DNA from: Methylobacterium sp.
GTDB lineage: Bacteria; Pseudomonadota; Alphaproteobacteria; Rhizobiales; Beijerinckiaceae
Direction of reading: 5' to 3'
Length of the DNA: 8,523 nt
NCBI GenBank assembly: GCA_021154065.1
Contig: JAJKJG010000414.1
Location: 1 to 8,523 of the forward strand
Under the pieces are notes generated by a model that saw nothing but the letters and a program-made list of their open reading frames with translations, searched no databases and was not told the origin of the DNA. Position 1 is the first letter of the stretch, and each line of letters starts with the position of its first letter. Made by a program: the position numbers and the translations under genes. Positions 1-6,261 of this stretch are shown here, piece by piece.

Positions 1-166
1 CGGCGAGGCGGTTCTCGGTCGAGGGATGGGTCGAGAACAGGTTGTCCATGCCCATGCCGGAGAGCGGGTTGACGATGAACAGCGGCGCCGTCGCCGGATG
101 GGTTTCGGTCTTGACGAAGTTCATCTCCGGCTCCAGGTGGCGGGCGACGCCCGCGCCTCTTGGGCC
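1..166 (-). pseudogene. htpX: 5'-truncated htpX (M48 metalloprotease) C-terminal fragment
   Basis: Minus-strand reading gives [17 protein letters not shown] followed by [16 protein letters not shown]. This is the hallmark C-terminal stretch of HtpX, the membrane-bound zinc protease of inner-membrane quality control, normally about 280-320 residues. The match covers roughly the part after residue 230, and the very C-terminus lies beyond base 1. The upstream part of the protein (membrane helices and the HEXXH zinc site) should be encoded to the right. Instead the frame meets a TAA at 169-167 and the next DNA carries a plus-strand gene. Residues just before the match ([17 protein letters not shown]) do not look like HtpX. 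An ATG at 124 with GGAG six bases upstream could start a short product, but it would have no catalytic site. Most likely this is a deletion or rearrangement remnant. An assembly misjoin is the main alternative. Confidence 0.6.
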
Positions 167-172
167 TTATGT

Positions 173-178
173 GGGAAG
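173..178 (+). promoter_or_regulatory. Ribosome binding site of the DUF1674 gene
   Basis: GGGAAG lies five bases before the ATG at 184. The in-frame TTG at 160 and ATG at 169 have no comparable purine-rich site, so this decides the start at 184. Confidence 0.5.
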
Positions 179-183
179 TGGCG

Positions 184-423
184 ATGGCCGACGACAAGGC
201 CCCGCTCGCGTCGGCGGCGGACGATCGGCCCGAAGCCGCGGCGCCCGGAAAGGCGCTTTCGCCCGCGGCGCGCCGGGCGCTTGCCGAGGCGGCGGAGCGC
301 CGCCGGGCCGTCGAGGCCGGCTCGGCCGGGCGCGCAGCTCCCAAGGAGCACAGCGGCCGCGGCGGCCTCGAGCCGACCCGCTACGACGACTGGGAGGTGA
401 AGGGCCTCGCCAGCGATTTCTGA
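184..423 (+). CDS. DUF1674 / SDHAF4-family protein (putative succinate dehydrogenase assembly factor 4)
   Basis: This 79-residue protein has a charged, Ala/Pro/Glu-rich, probably disordered first half. It ends in the diagnostic signature [22 protein letters not shown] (residues 58-79), whose core G-G-x-x-P-T-R-Y-x-D-W-E-V-K-G-x-x-S-D-F is the DUF1674 motif shared with yeast Sdh8 and human SDHAF4. The eukaryotic proteins bind the flavinated catalytic subunit of succinate dehydrogenase before complex assembly. A similar cytoplasmic role here is inferred from the family. The tail, normally YGDW, reads YDDW. Start at 184 is chosen from the GGGAAG site; ATG 169 would add five residues. No sdh genes are nearby. 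The gene abuts the htpX fragment and is followed by a palindromic repeat, then purH on the same strand. Confidence 0.85.
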   Translation: MADDKAPLASAADDRPEAAAPGKALSPAARRALAEAAERRRAVEAGSAGRAAPKEHSGRGGLEPTRYDDWEVKGLASDF

Positions 424-432
424 GGCAGCGCG

Positions 433-590
433 CCACCTCTCCCGGAGGGAGAGGTGGAGACGGCGTTAGCCGCCCGGGTGAGGGATTTCGCTCTGCGGAT
501 TGGAGCTCTCGGCCATCTGTCCTGCCGTCGCATCCCCTCACCCGGTCGCGCCCTCCGGCGCGACTCGACCTCTCCCTCTGGGAGAGGTGG
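433..590. repeat. Composite palindromic intergenic repeat (REP-like)
   Basis: Several perfect stems lie in this gap. One has 433-443 pairing with 447-457 (11 bp, three-base loop). Others are 461-464 with 469-472, 545-552 with 557-564 (8 bp, four-base loop) and 568-576 with 580-588 (9 bp, three-base loop). The outer arms are also related: 475-484 (CGGGTGAGGG) is the exact reverse complement of 535-544, and the ACCTCTCCC...GGGAGAGGT module occurs at both ends, so the whole unit can fold as a cruciform. Repeats with CCTCTCCC/GGGAGAGG and CCCTCACCC modules are widely scattered between genes in alphaproteobacteria; that is from general knowledge, and copy number here is unknown. No U-tract follows any stem, so a classical intrinsic terminator is not supported. 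Confidence 0.8.
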
Positions 591-656
591 ACAGCGTCCC
601 GTTTTGCCGGCGCGGCTTTCGTGATATCGCGCCCCTTTCCCGCCTCCGGAGCCGCG
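591..656 (+). promoter_or_regulatory. purH leader with ribosome binding site
   Basis: GGAG at 648-651 lies five bases before the purH ATG at 657 and fixes that start. This 66-bp stretch is the only non-repeat sequence between the palindromic element and purH, so any purH-proximal promoter should lie here. A weak TTTGCC (603-608) / TATCGC (625-630) pair with a 16-bp spacer is the best candidate. It is not strong enough to assert, and no regulator operator is recognised. Confidence 0.35.
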
Positions 657-2249
657 ATGCCGAGCGACCTGAAACGCGTCACGCGCGCGCTCCTCTCCGT
701 GTCGGACAAGACCGGTCTCGTGCCCTTCGCGCGGGCGCTTGCCGCGCGCGGCGTCGCCCTCGTCTCGACCGGCGGCACGCGGCGGGCGCTCGCCGAGGCG
801 GGCCTTGTCGTCGAGGACGTGTCCGACCTCACCGGCTTCCCCGAGATGATGGACGGGCGGGTCAAGACCCTCCACCCCGGCGTCCATGGCGGGCTCCTGG
901 CGGTGCGCGCCAACCCGGAGCACCAGGCCGCGATGCTGGCGCACGGCATCGCGGCGATCGACCTCCTCGTCGTCAACCTCTACCCGTTCGAGGAGACGGT
1001 CGCGGCGGCGCGGCCCTTCGACGACTGCATCGAGAACATCGACATCGGCGGCCCGGCGATGATCCGCGCCGCGGCGAAGAACCATGGCGACGTCGCGGTC
1101 GTCGTCGACCTCGCCGATTACGACGCCGTCGTCGCCGACCTCGACGCGCATGGCGGCTCGGTCAGCCTCGAGCTGCGGCGGCGGCTGGCGCAGAAGGCCT
1201 ATGCCCGCACCGCGTCCTACGACGCCGCGATCTCGAACTGGCTCGCCGGCGAGCTCGGCGAGGCGACGCCGCGCTTCAGGGCGCTCGGCGGCATGCTCGC
1301 CGAGCCGCTGCGCTACGGCGAGAATCCGCATCAATCGGCCGGCTTCTACCGCACGCCCGAGCAGCGGCCCGGGGTCGCGACGGCCCGCCAGCTGCAGGGC
1401 AAGCAGCTCTCCTACAACAACATCAACGACACCGACGCCGCCTATGAATGCGTCGCCGAGTTCGACCCGGCGCGCGCCGCGGCGGTGGCGATCATCAAGC
1501 ACGCAAACCCCTGCGGCGTCGCCGAGGGCGATAGCCTCGCCGAGGCCTACGACAAGGCGCTGCGCTGCGACCCGGCCTCGGCCTTCGGCGGCATCGTGGC
1601 GCTGAACCGGCCGCTCGACGCGGCGGCGGCGCGACGCATCGTCGATATCTTCACCGAGGTGATCATCGCGCCGGATGCGTCCGAGGAGGCGGTCGCGATC
1701 GTCGCGGCGAAGAAGAACCTGCGCCTTCTCGTCGCCGGCGGGCTGCCGGACCCGCGCGCGCCGGGGCTTTCGCTGCGCACCGTCGCGGGCGGCTTCCTGG
1801 CGCAGGCGCGCGACAACGCGGTCGTCGACGAGATGGCGCTCGAGGTCGTGACGCGGCGGGCGCCGACGAACCGCGAGCTCGCCGATCTGAAGTTCGCCTT
1901 CCGGGTCGCAAAGCACGTCAAGTCGAACGCCATCGTCTATGCCCGCGAGGGCGCGACCGTCGGCATCGGCGCCGGGCAGATGTCGCGCGTCGACTCATCG
2001 CGGATCGCGGCCTGGAAGGCGGCCGAGGCTGCGAAGAGTGCGGGCCTATCCGAAAGCCTCGCCAAGGGCGCGGTCGTCGCCTCGGACGCCTTCTTCCCCT
2101 TCGCCGACGGGCTCTTGGCCGCGGCGGAAGCGGGCGCGACGGCGGTGATCCAGCCCGGCGGCTCGGTGCGCGACGAGGAGGTCATCCGCGCCGCCGACGA
2201 CGCCGGCCTCGCCATGGTCTTCACCGGGCATCGACATTTCCGGCACTGA
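657..2249 (+). CDS. purH: Bifunctional AICAR transformylase / IMP cyclohydrolase PurH
   Basis: This 530-residue cytoplasmic enzyme catalyses the last two steps of de novo purine synthesis, formylating AICAR with 10-formyl-THF and then closing the ring to IMP. The N-terminal cyclohydrolase (MGS-like) domain covers about residues 8-150: [11 protein letters not shown], the phosphate-binding STGGT (37-41), GRVKTLHP (67-74) and NLYPFE (107-112). The transformylase domain follows with LRYGENPHQ (218-226), the catalytic Lys-His pair at 281-282 in [24 protein letters not shown] (308-318) and the terminal FTGHRHFRH. Length is normal for the family (about 520-540). The frame is open far upstream, but conservation begins at the ATG preceded by GGAG. 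In many related genomes rsmB and a heparinase-like gene lie between DUF1674 and purH; here only a repeat does. It converges on the EVE gene. Confidence 0.97.
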   Translation: MPSDLKRVTRALLSVSDKTGLVPFARALAARGVALVSTGGTRRALAEAGLVVEDVSDLTGFPEMMDGRVKTLHPGVHGGLLAVRANPEHQAAMLAHGIAAIDLLVVNLYPFEETVAAARPFDDCIENIDIGGPAMIRAAAKNHGDVAVVVDLADYDAVVADLDAHGGSVSLELRRRLAQKAYARTASYDAAISNWLAGELGEATPRFRALGGMLAEPLRYGENPHQSAGFYRTPEQRPGVATARQLQGKQLSYNNINDTDAAYECVAEFDPARAAAVAIIKHANPCGVAEGDSLAEAYDKALRCDPASAFGGIVALNRPLDAAAARRIVDIFTEVIIAPDASEEAVAIVAAKKNLRLLVAGGLPDPRAPGLSLRTVAGGFLAQARDNAVVDEMALEVVTRRAPTNRELADLKFAFRVAKHVKSNAIVYAREGATVGIGAGQMSRVDSSRIAAWKAAEAAKSAGLSESLAKGAVVASDAFFPFADGLLAAAEAGATAVIQPGGSVRDEEVIRAADDAGLAMVFTGHRHFRH

Positions 2250-2262
2250 CCCGAAGCGCGCG

Positions 2263-2329
2263 GGACCGCTGCATCGGCCGTCATGATGAGTGGACAACCG
2301 ACAAATCGGGAACGGCCGTTTTTTCACCG
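2263..2329. repeat. Direct repeat, copy 1 (about 67 bp)
   Basis: This begins 14 bp after the purH stop codon. It aligns end to end with the copy at 2387, with a perfectly conserved core of 24 bases containing GTCATGATGAGTGGACAAC. Differences are confined to a single-base indel after GCATCGGCC and a variable patch around 2304-2312. Self-complementary CGGCCG occurs near both ends (2275-2280 and 2313-2318), so the unit could fold as a hairpin around the core. AACGGCCGTT plus a T-run at the 3' end is only weakly terminator-like, because no adequate loop is available. Family not recognised. Confidence 0.85.
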
Positions 2330-2386
2330 TCGCGGCCGGGTTCGCCCGCTTCGTCGCCATCGCAGCGAGCCGCAGCGCCGCGGCCC

Positions 2387-2455
2387 GGACCGCTGCATCG
2401 GCCCGTCATGATGAGTGGACAACCGACAGAAGGGGGAAACGGCCGGTTTTCACCG
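2387..2455. repeat. Direct repeat, copy 2 (about 69 bp)
   Basis: Second copy in the same orientation, offset by 124 bp from copy 1 with 57 bp of unrelated GC-rich sequence between them. It starts GGACCGCTGCATCGGCC like copy 1, keeps the 24-base core unchanged, and ends CGGTTTTCACCG where copy 1 has CGTTTTTTCACCG. The end-pairing potential survives (CGGCC with GGCCG) although the sequence around it changed. It lies just downstream of the EVE gene (minus strand). Confidence 0.85.
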
Positions 2456-2502
2456 CCGGGGGGCCGGACCCGATCCGCGCCGTCCTCCGAAGTCATCGCG
2501 CT

Positions 2503-2922
2503 TTAGGGCTTGTACCCGCCCATCCGGCACACGAGCGCCCATTCCTCGGGCGTGACCGGCTGCACGGACAGCCGCGAGAACTTCACCAGCGCCATGTCCC
2601 TGAGCTTCGGCTCGGCCTTGACGGCTTCGAGCGTCACCGGGCTCGGCATCGGCGCGACGGCCTTCACGTCGACCATGCCGAACTGGCCGCTCTTGTCGGT
2701 CGGGTCCGGGTAGTACTCCCGGATCACCTCGACCACGCCGACGACGTCCTTACCTTCGCCGGAATGGTAGAAGAAGCCGAGGTCACCGCGCCTCATGCGC
2801 TGCAGGTTCTGCTTCGCCGTGTGGTTGCGGACGCCGCTCCAGAACGTGCCCTTGGGGCCGGCCGCGACCTGCTCGTCCCACGACCAGCTCGAGGGCTCGG
2901 TTTTGAACAGCCAGTACTGCAT
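2503..2922 (-). CDS. EVE domain-containing protein
   Basis: This 139-residue protein is essentially a single EVE domain (DUF55/THYN1-like, a PUA-related fold). It opens with MQYWLFKTEPSSWSWDEQ (1-18) and carries the family hallmark F-W-S-G-V-R-N-H-x-A-x-x-N-L (27-40), then RRGDLGFFYHSGEGKDVVGV (44-63). The later VEVIREYYPDPT and MVDVKAV strands also fit. EVE domains are thought to bind modified bases in nucleic acids through an aromatic cage; the ligand here is unknown, as for most stand-alone bacterial members. The start follows the conserved YWLFKTEP end, and a GAGG/GAGGA purine run lies upstream. It is the last gene of the tsaD-gpsA-EVE operon, 51 bp after gpsA, which fits the usual Hyphomicrobiales neighbourhood, except that the small YciI-like gene often found there is absent. 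Confidence 0.93.
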   Translation of the reverse strand: MQYWLFKTEPSSWSWDEQVAAGPKGTFWSGVRNHTAKQNLQRMRRGDLGFFYHSGEGKDVVGVVEVIREYYPDPTDKSGQFGMVDVKAVAPMPSPVTLEAVKAEPKLRDMALVKFSRLSVQPVTPEEWALVCRMGGYKP

Positions 2923-2973
2923 CGGGTCCTCGCCTCGGCGCGCCGGCCGACAATGCAGACGCCTCCGCTGCGG

Positions 2974-3963
2974 TCAATGTTCCGCCCGCAGCGGGCGGCT
3001 CATCAGCGCCTCGATCGCCGCGTCGATGCCGATGCTGCCGGCGATCACCGCTTCGACCGCTTCGGCGATCGGCATGTCGACGCCCTTGGCGCGGGCGAGC
3101 GCGACGAGGACGGCGGCGGTCGACGCGCCCTCGGCGAGCTTGCCGGCGGCGGCCTCGGCGACCGGCACGCCGCGCCCGAGGCGCTCGCCGAAGGCGAAAT
3201 TGCGCGAATGGGCCGAGCCGCAGGTCAGCACGAGGTCGCCGAGGCCGGAGAGACCCATCAGCGTCTCCGGCCGGCCGCCGCAGGCGCGGGCGAAGCGCAT
3301 CAGCTCGGCAAAGCCGCGCGCCGTGAGCGCCGCCTTAGCGCTCTCGCCGAGGCCGCGGCCGACCACCGCCCCGCAAGCGATCGCGAGCACGTTCTTCGCC
3401 GCGCCGCCGATCTCGACGCCGCGGATGTCGGTGCCGCGATAGAGGCGGAAGCTCGGCCCCGAGAGGGCCTCGGCGAGCGCGCCGGCGAGCGCCGCTTCGG
3501 CGCAGGCAAGCGTCACGGCGGTCGGCAGCCCGCGCGCCACGTCGTCGGCGAAGCTCGGCCCCGAGAGCGCCGCGACCGGCGAGCCCGGCCGGATCTCCCG
3601 CGCCACGTCGCTCGGGAAAAGCCCGCTGCCGCGCTCGATGCCCTTGGCGCAGACGACGAGCGGCGCGCCGGCCGGCAGCGCCGCGGCTACCGCCTGCGTT
3701 GCCGCCCGCACCGTCTGGGCCGGCACCACGAGCAGCGCCGCGTCGGCATCGGCGAGGTCGGCGAGGTCGGCGGTCGGCGCAACGCGCTCATGCAGGCACA
3801 CGCCCGGGAGGTAGCGGGCGTTCTCGCCCGTCGCGCGGAGGCTCCGGGCGCGGTCTGCGTCGCGCATCCAGAAACAGACCTCGCGCCCGGCGAGCGCCGC
3901 CGCATTGGCGAGCGCCGTCCCCCAGGCGCCGCCGCCGACGACGGCGATGCGTTGGAAGCTCAC
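2974..3963 (-). CDS. gpsA: NAD(P)H-dependent glycerol-3-phosphate dehydrogenase GpsA
   Basis: It reduces dihydroxyacetone phosphate to sn-glycerol-3-phosphate, the backbone of phospholipids, in the cytoplasm. The Rossmann nucleotide-binding motif IAVVGGGAWGTALA is at residues 6-19, CAKGIE at 105-110, ALSGPSFADDVARGLPTAV at 132-150, and the catalytic Lys190 lies in EIGGAAKNVLAIACG (184-198). GLSGLGDLVLTC (237-248) and the SRNFAFGERLGRG segment complete the C-terminal helical domain. With the GTG start the protein is 329 residues, the family size, and begins SFQRIAVVGGG as relatives do. An upstream in-frame ATG at 4011 would add 16 non-conserved residues and overlap tsaD by 35 bp. Neither start has a strong ribosome site. 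The GTG lies 13 bp after the tsaD stop, so translation may be coupled to tsaD. Confidence 0.95.
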   Translation of the reverse strand: MSFQRIAVVGGGAWGTALANAAALAGREVCFWMRDADRARSLRATGENARYLPGVCLHERVAPTADLADLADADAALLVVPAQTVRAATQAVAAALPAGAPLVVCAKGIERGSGLFPSDVAREIRPGSPVAALSGPSFADDVARGLPTAVTLACAEAALAGALAEALSGPSFRLYRGTDIRGVEIGGAAKNVLAIACGAVVGRGLGESAKAALTARGFAELMRFARACGGRPETLMGLSGLGDLVLTCGSAHSRNFAFGERLGRGVPVAEAAAGKLAEGASTAAVLVALARAKGVDMPIAEAVEAVIAGSIGIDAAIEALMSRPLRAEH

Positions 3964-3976
3964 CGCCGCGGCCGGG

Positions 3977-5032
3977 TCACGCCTTCGCTCCGGCCTCGTC
4001 GCGGGCGGCATCGAGGGGCCAGCGGGCGCGCGCCGGCACCGTCATGTCGTCGACGAGCCCGAGGCGCAGGCGCTCGAGCCCGGCCCAGGCGATAATGGCG
4101 CCGTTGTCGCCGCACAGCTCCGCCGGCGGCGCGACGAGGCGCAGCCCGGCCTCGCCGGCGAGGCGCTGGAGGGCGCGGCGCATGGTCTCGTTCGCGGCGA
4201 CCCCGCCGGCGACGACGAGCGCCGTCGGATGCCCGGCCGCGGCCCGGAAAGCGCGCAGCGCGACGCGGGTGCGGTCGACGACCACGTCGATGACGGCGGC
4301 CTGGAAGCTGGCGCAGAGATCGGCGACGTCGGTGTCGGTCAGCGGGACGATCTTCTCGGCCTCGATCCGCAGCGCCGTCTTGAGGCCGGACAGCGAGAAG
4401 TTCGGCTCGGGGCGGCCGAGCATCGGCCGCGGCAGCGCGAAGCGGTCGGGGTCGCCGCCGCTGCCCGCCTTCTCGACCTCCGGCCCGCCCGGATAGGGCA
4501 GGCCCAGGAGCTTCGCGGCCTTGTCGAAGGCCTCGCCGATGGCGTCGTCGAGCGTGGTGCCGAGGCGGACGTAGTCGCCGACGCCGCGCACCGCCATGAG
4601 CTGTGTGTGGCCGCCGGAGACGAGGAGCAGGAGGTAGGGAAAGCCGATGCCGTCGGTCAGCCGCGCCGTCAGGGCATGGCCTTCGAGATGGTTCACGGCG
4701 AGAAGGGGCTTGCGCGCGACGAGCGCCAGCGCCTTCGCCGTCGTGAGGCCGACGATCAGCCCGCCGATCAGCCCGGGCCCGGCCGCGGCGGCGATGCCGT
4801 CGACGTCCTCGAGCCGCAGCTGCGCCTTGTCGAGCGCGCGCTCGATCAGATGGTCGAGGGCCTCGACATGGGCCCGCGCGGCGATCTCGGGCACGACGCC
4901 GCCATAGGCGGCGTGCTCGGCGATCTGGCTCAGGACCTCGTTCGACAGGATTGCGCCGCGCCCGTCATCGGCGAGCCCGACGACCGCGGCGGCGGTTTCG
5001 TCGCAGGTGGTTTCGAGGCCGAGCACGCGCAT
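3977..5032 (-). CDS. tsaD: tRNA N6-adenosine threonylcarbamoyltransferase TsaD
   Basis: TsaD transfers threonylcarbamoyl from TC-AMP to A37 of ANN-decoding tRNAs, working with TsaB and TsaE, after TsaC makes the intermediate. The 351-residue protein is of normal size and has the ASKHA-fold marks: [18 protein letters not shown] at the start, [13 protein letters not shown] (43-55), the metal-binding HxxxH as His115 and His119 in [14 protein letters not shown] (138-145), and the C-terminal [12 protein letters not shown] (307-318) whose Asp309 completes the iron/metal site. The ATG at 5032 is chosen over 5065 because conservation starts there and GGAAG sits five bases upstream (5038-5042). It is first in the minus-strand operon with gpsA and EVE, divergent from hemC, with a palindromic repeat beginning only 35 bp upstream. 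Confidence 0.96.
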   Translation of the reverse strand: MRVLGLETTCDETAAAVVGLADDGRGAILSNEVLSQIAEHAAYGGVVPEIAARAHVEALDHLIERALDKAQLRLEDVDGIAAAAGPGLIGGLIVGLTTAKALALVARKPLLAVNHLEGHALTARLTDGIGFPYLLLLVSGGHTQLMAVRGVGDYVRLGTTLDDAIGEAFDKAAKLLGLPYPGGPEVEKAGSGGDPDRFALPRPMLGRPEPNFSLSGLKTALRIEAEKIVPLTDTDVADLCASFQAAVIDVVVDRTRVALRAFRAAAGHPTALVVAGGVAANETMRRALQRLAGEAGLRLVAPPAELCGDNGAIIAWAGLERLRLGLVDDMTVPARARWPLDAARDEAGAKA

Positions 5033-5037
5033 TCCGT

Positions 5038-5042
5038 CTTCC
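5038..5042 (-). promoter_or_regulatory. Ribosome binding site of tsaD
   Basis: The minus strand reads GGAAG here, five bases ahead of the ATG at 5032. It decides against the longer start at 5065, which would add eleven non-family residues. Confidence 0.6.
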
Positions 5043-5067
5043 GCTGATGATGGCGGCCACCCCAATC

Positions 5068-5186
5068 GGCCTCATGCTGAGGTGCGAGCCGAAGGCGAGC
5101 CTCGAAGCACGCACCCACGGTTGGGCGCTGCATCGGCGGGTTTGCGTCCTTCGAGGCTCGCTACGCTCGCACCTCAGGATGAGGCC
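5068..5186. repeat. Long inverted repeat in the tsaD-hemC intergenic region
   Basis: Arm 5068-5112 (45 bp) and arm 5144-5186 (43 bp) are near-perfect reverse complements around a 31-bp centre. Both read GGCCTCAT-x-CTGAGG, then TGCGAGC, a variable centre, and CGAGCCTCGAAG-x-ACGC. They differ at two single bases and in the variable centre (CGAAGG against GTAG). Each arm also has its own hairpin at the outer end: CCTCA-TGC-TGAGG in the left arm and CCTCA-GGA-TGAGG in the right. Changes sit in loops while stems are kept, as expected of a structure-conserving repeat. CCTCATxCTGAGG...CGAAGGA-type elements are common between genes in Hyphomicrobiales (general knowledge). It sits between divergent genes, so it is not a 3' terminator for either. 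Confidence 0.85.
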
Positions 5187-5337
5187 TAGGAGGGTGGCCT
5201 GGATGACCACCTCCATAGCGATGATGCGGAGGCGCTCCAAGCGATTGATCCGACCACCTGCTCCGGCAGCCATGCGATCGACAATTGTCTCAACTCGCTA
5301 CACGCGCTAGCCCGAGCCTTGCATAAGGTGTGAGAGC
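5187..5337 (+). other. Intergenic leader upstream of hemC
   Basis: This is the 151 bp of non-repeat sequence before hemC, and is where a hemC promoter would be expected. It is less GC-rich than its surroundings, especially around 5270-5300. A weak TTGTCT (5286-5291) / TAGCCC (5309-5314) pair with a 17-bp spacer is the best sigma-70-like candidate but is unconvincing. AAGGTG (5325-5330) or GAGAG (5332-5336) may serve as the ribosome site. No riboswitch or recognised operator was seen. Confidence 0.3.
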
Positions 5338-6261
5338 ATGCATCGAGCGACGCTAACCATCGGCACGCGCGGCAGCCCGCTCGCGCTCGCCCAGGCGCGC
5401 GAGGCGCAGGACCGGCTCGCGGCGGCGCTCGGCCTCGATGAGACCCGGCTGCCGCTCAGCATCATCAAGACCACCGGCGACGCGATCCAGGATCGGCCGC
5501 TATCCGAGGCCGGCGGCAAGGGGCTGTTCACGAAAGAGCTCGATCTCGCCCTCGCCGAGGGCACGATCGATCTCGCGGTGCACTCCGCGAAGGACCTGCC
5601 GACATTCCTGCCGGACGGCCTCGTCATCGCCGGATACCTGCCGCGGGAGGACGTCCGCGACGCCTTTGTCAGCGGCCTCGCGACGAGCATCGCGGGGTTG
5701 CCGCGCGGCGCGAGCTTCGGCTCCGCCTCGCTGCGGCGCCAGGCGATGGTCAGGCGGCTGCGCCCGGACCTCGAGCTCACGCTTTTACGCGGCAATGTCG
5801 GCACGCGGCTGGCGAAAGTCGAGCGCGGCGAGGTCGGGGCGACCCTGCTCGCCGTCGCCGGGCTGAAGCGGCTCGGGCTCGGCGGCCGAATCACGACGAT
5901 CCTCGAGCCGCACGACTTCCTTCCGGCTGTCGGCCAGGGTGCGATCGCGCTCGTGACGCGCGCCGACGACGCCGCGACGCGCGCGGCGGTGGCGAAAATC
6001 AACGACGGCACCACCGCCACGCAGCTTGCCGCCGAACGCGCCTTCCTCGCGGTGCTCGACGGCTCCTGCCGCACACCGATCGCCGGGCATGCCGCGGTCG
6101 CGGGCGGGCGCGTCGCCTTCCGGGGCCTCGTCCTGCGCCCGGACGGGTCGGCGTGCATCGAGGTCGCGCGCGACGGCGCCGCCGCCGACGCGGCGCGCAT
6201 CGGGGACGAGGCCGGCGAAGAGCTGCGCGCCCGGCTCCCGGCCGGATTCCTGGACCCCTGA
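5338..6261 (+). CDS. hemC: Hydroxymethylbilane synthase (porphobilinogen deaminase) HemC
   Basis: It polymerises four porphobilinogens into hydroxymethylbilane in the cytoplasm, using a covalent dipyrromethane cofactor. The 307-residue protein is of family length. It begins with IGTRGSPLALAQA (8-20), then KTTGD (44-48) and GGKGLFTKELD (59-69). Catalytic Asp86 is in HSAKDLP, the substrate-binding arginines are in SASLRRQ (129-135), and LRGNVGTRLAKVERGE (150-165) and LPAVGQGA (195-202) follow. The cofactor cysteine is Cys244 in DGSCRTPIAG. The ATG at 5338 puts the IGTRGSPLA motif at the normal distance. The stop overlaps the hemD start by one base, so the pair is probably translationally coupled. 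Divergent from tsaD. Confidence 0.97.
   Translation: MHRATLTIGTRGSPLALAQAREAQDRLAAALGLDETRLPLSIIKTTGDAIQDRPLSEAGGKGLFTKELDLALAEGTIDLAVHSAKDLPTFLPDGLVIAGYLPREDVRDAFVSGLATSIAGLPRGASFGSASLRRQAMVRRLRPDLELTLLRGNVGTRLAKVERGEVGATLLAVAGLKRLGLGGRITTILEPHDFLPAVGQGAIALVTRADDAATRAAVAKINDGTTATQLAAERAFLAVLDGSCRTPIAGHAAVAGGRVAFRGLVLRPDGSACIEVARDGAAADAARIGDEAGEELRARLPAGFLDP

Noticed and set aside
42..656. Upstream extension of the purH frame to base 42
   Set aside because: The added 205 residues cross the DUF1674 gene and the palindromic repeat in another frame, and none of it resembles PurH. The ATG at 657 with GGAG is the true start.
381..1916. 511-codon minus-strand open frame opposite purH
   Set aside because: It is the antisense shadow of purH, with Arg/Asp/Val-rich low-complexity composition and no domain signature.
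2311..2326. Possible intrinsic terminator (AACGGCCGTT followed by T-run) after purH
   Set aside because: The palindrome leaves only a three-pair stem once a loop is allowed. Too weak to call.
2283..2505. Two tiny plus-strand frames starting MMSGQPT in each direct repeat copy
   Set aside because: They share only the seven residues dictated by the identical DNA core, then diverge at once. No ribosome site was seen, so the repeat is better explained as non-coding.
2290..4095. 601-codon plus-strand open frame
   Set aside because: It lies antisense to the EVE and gpsA genes and the end of tsaD, all with clear family motifs. Its Arg/Ala/His-rich translation matches nothing I recognise, and long antisense frames are expected at this GC content.
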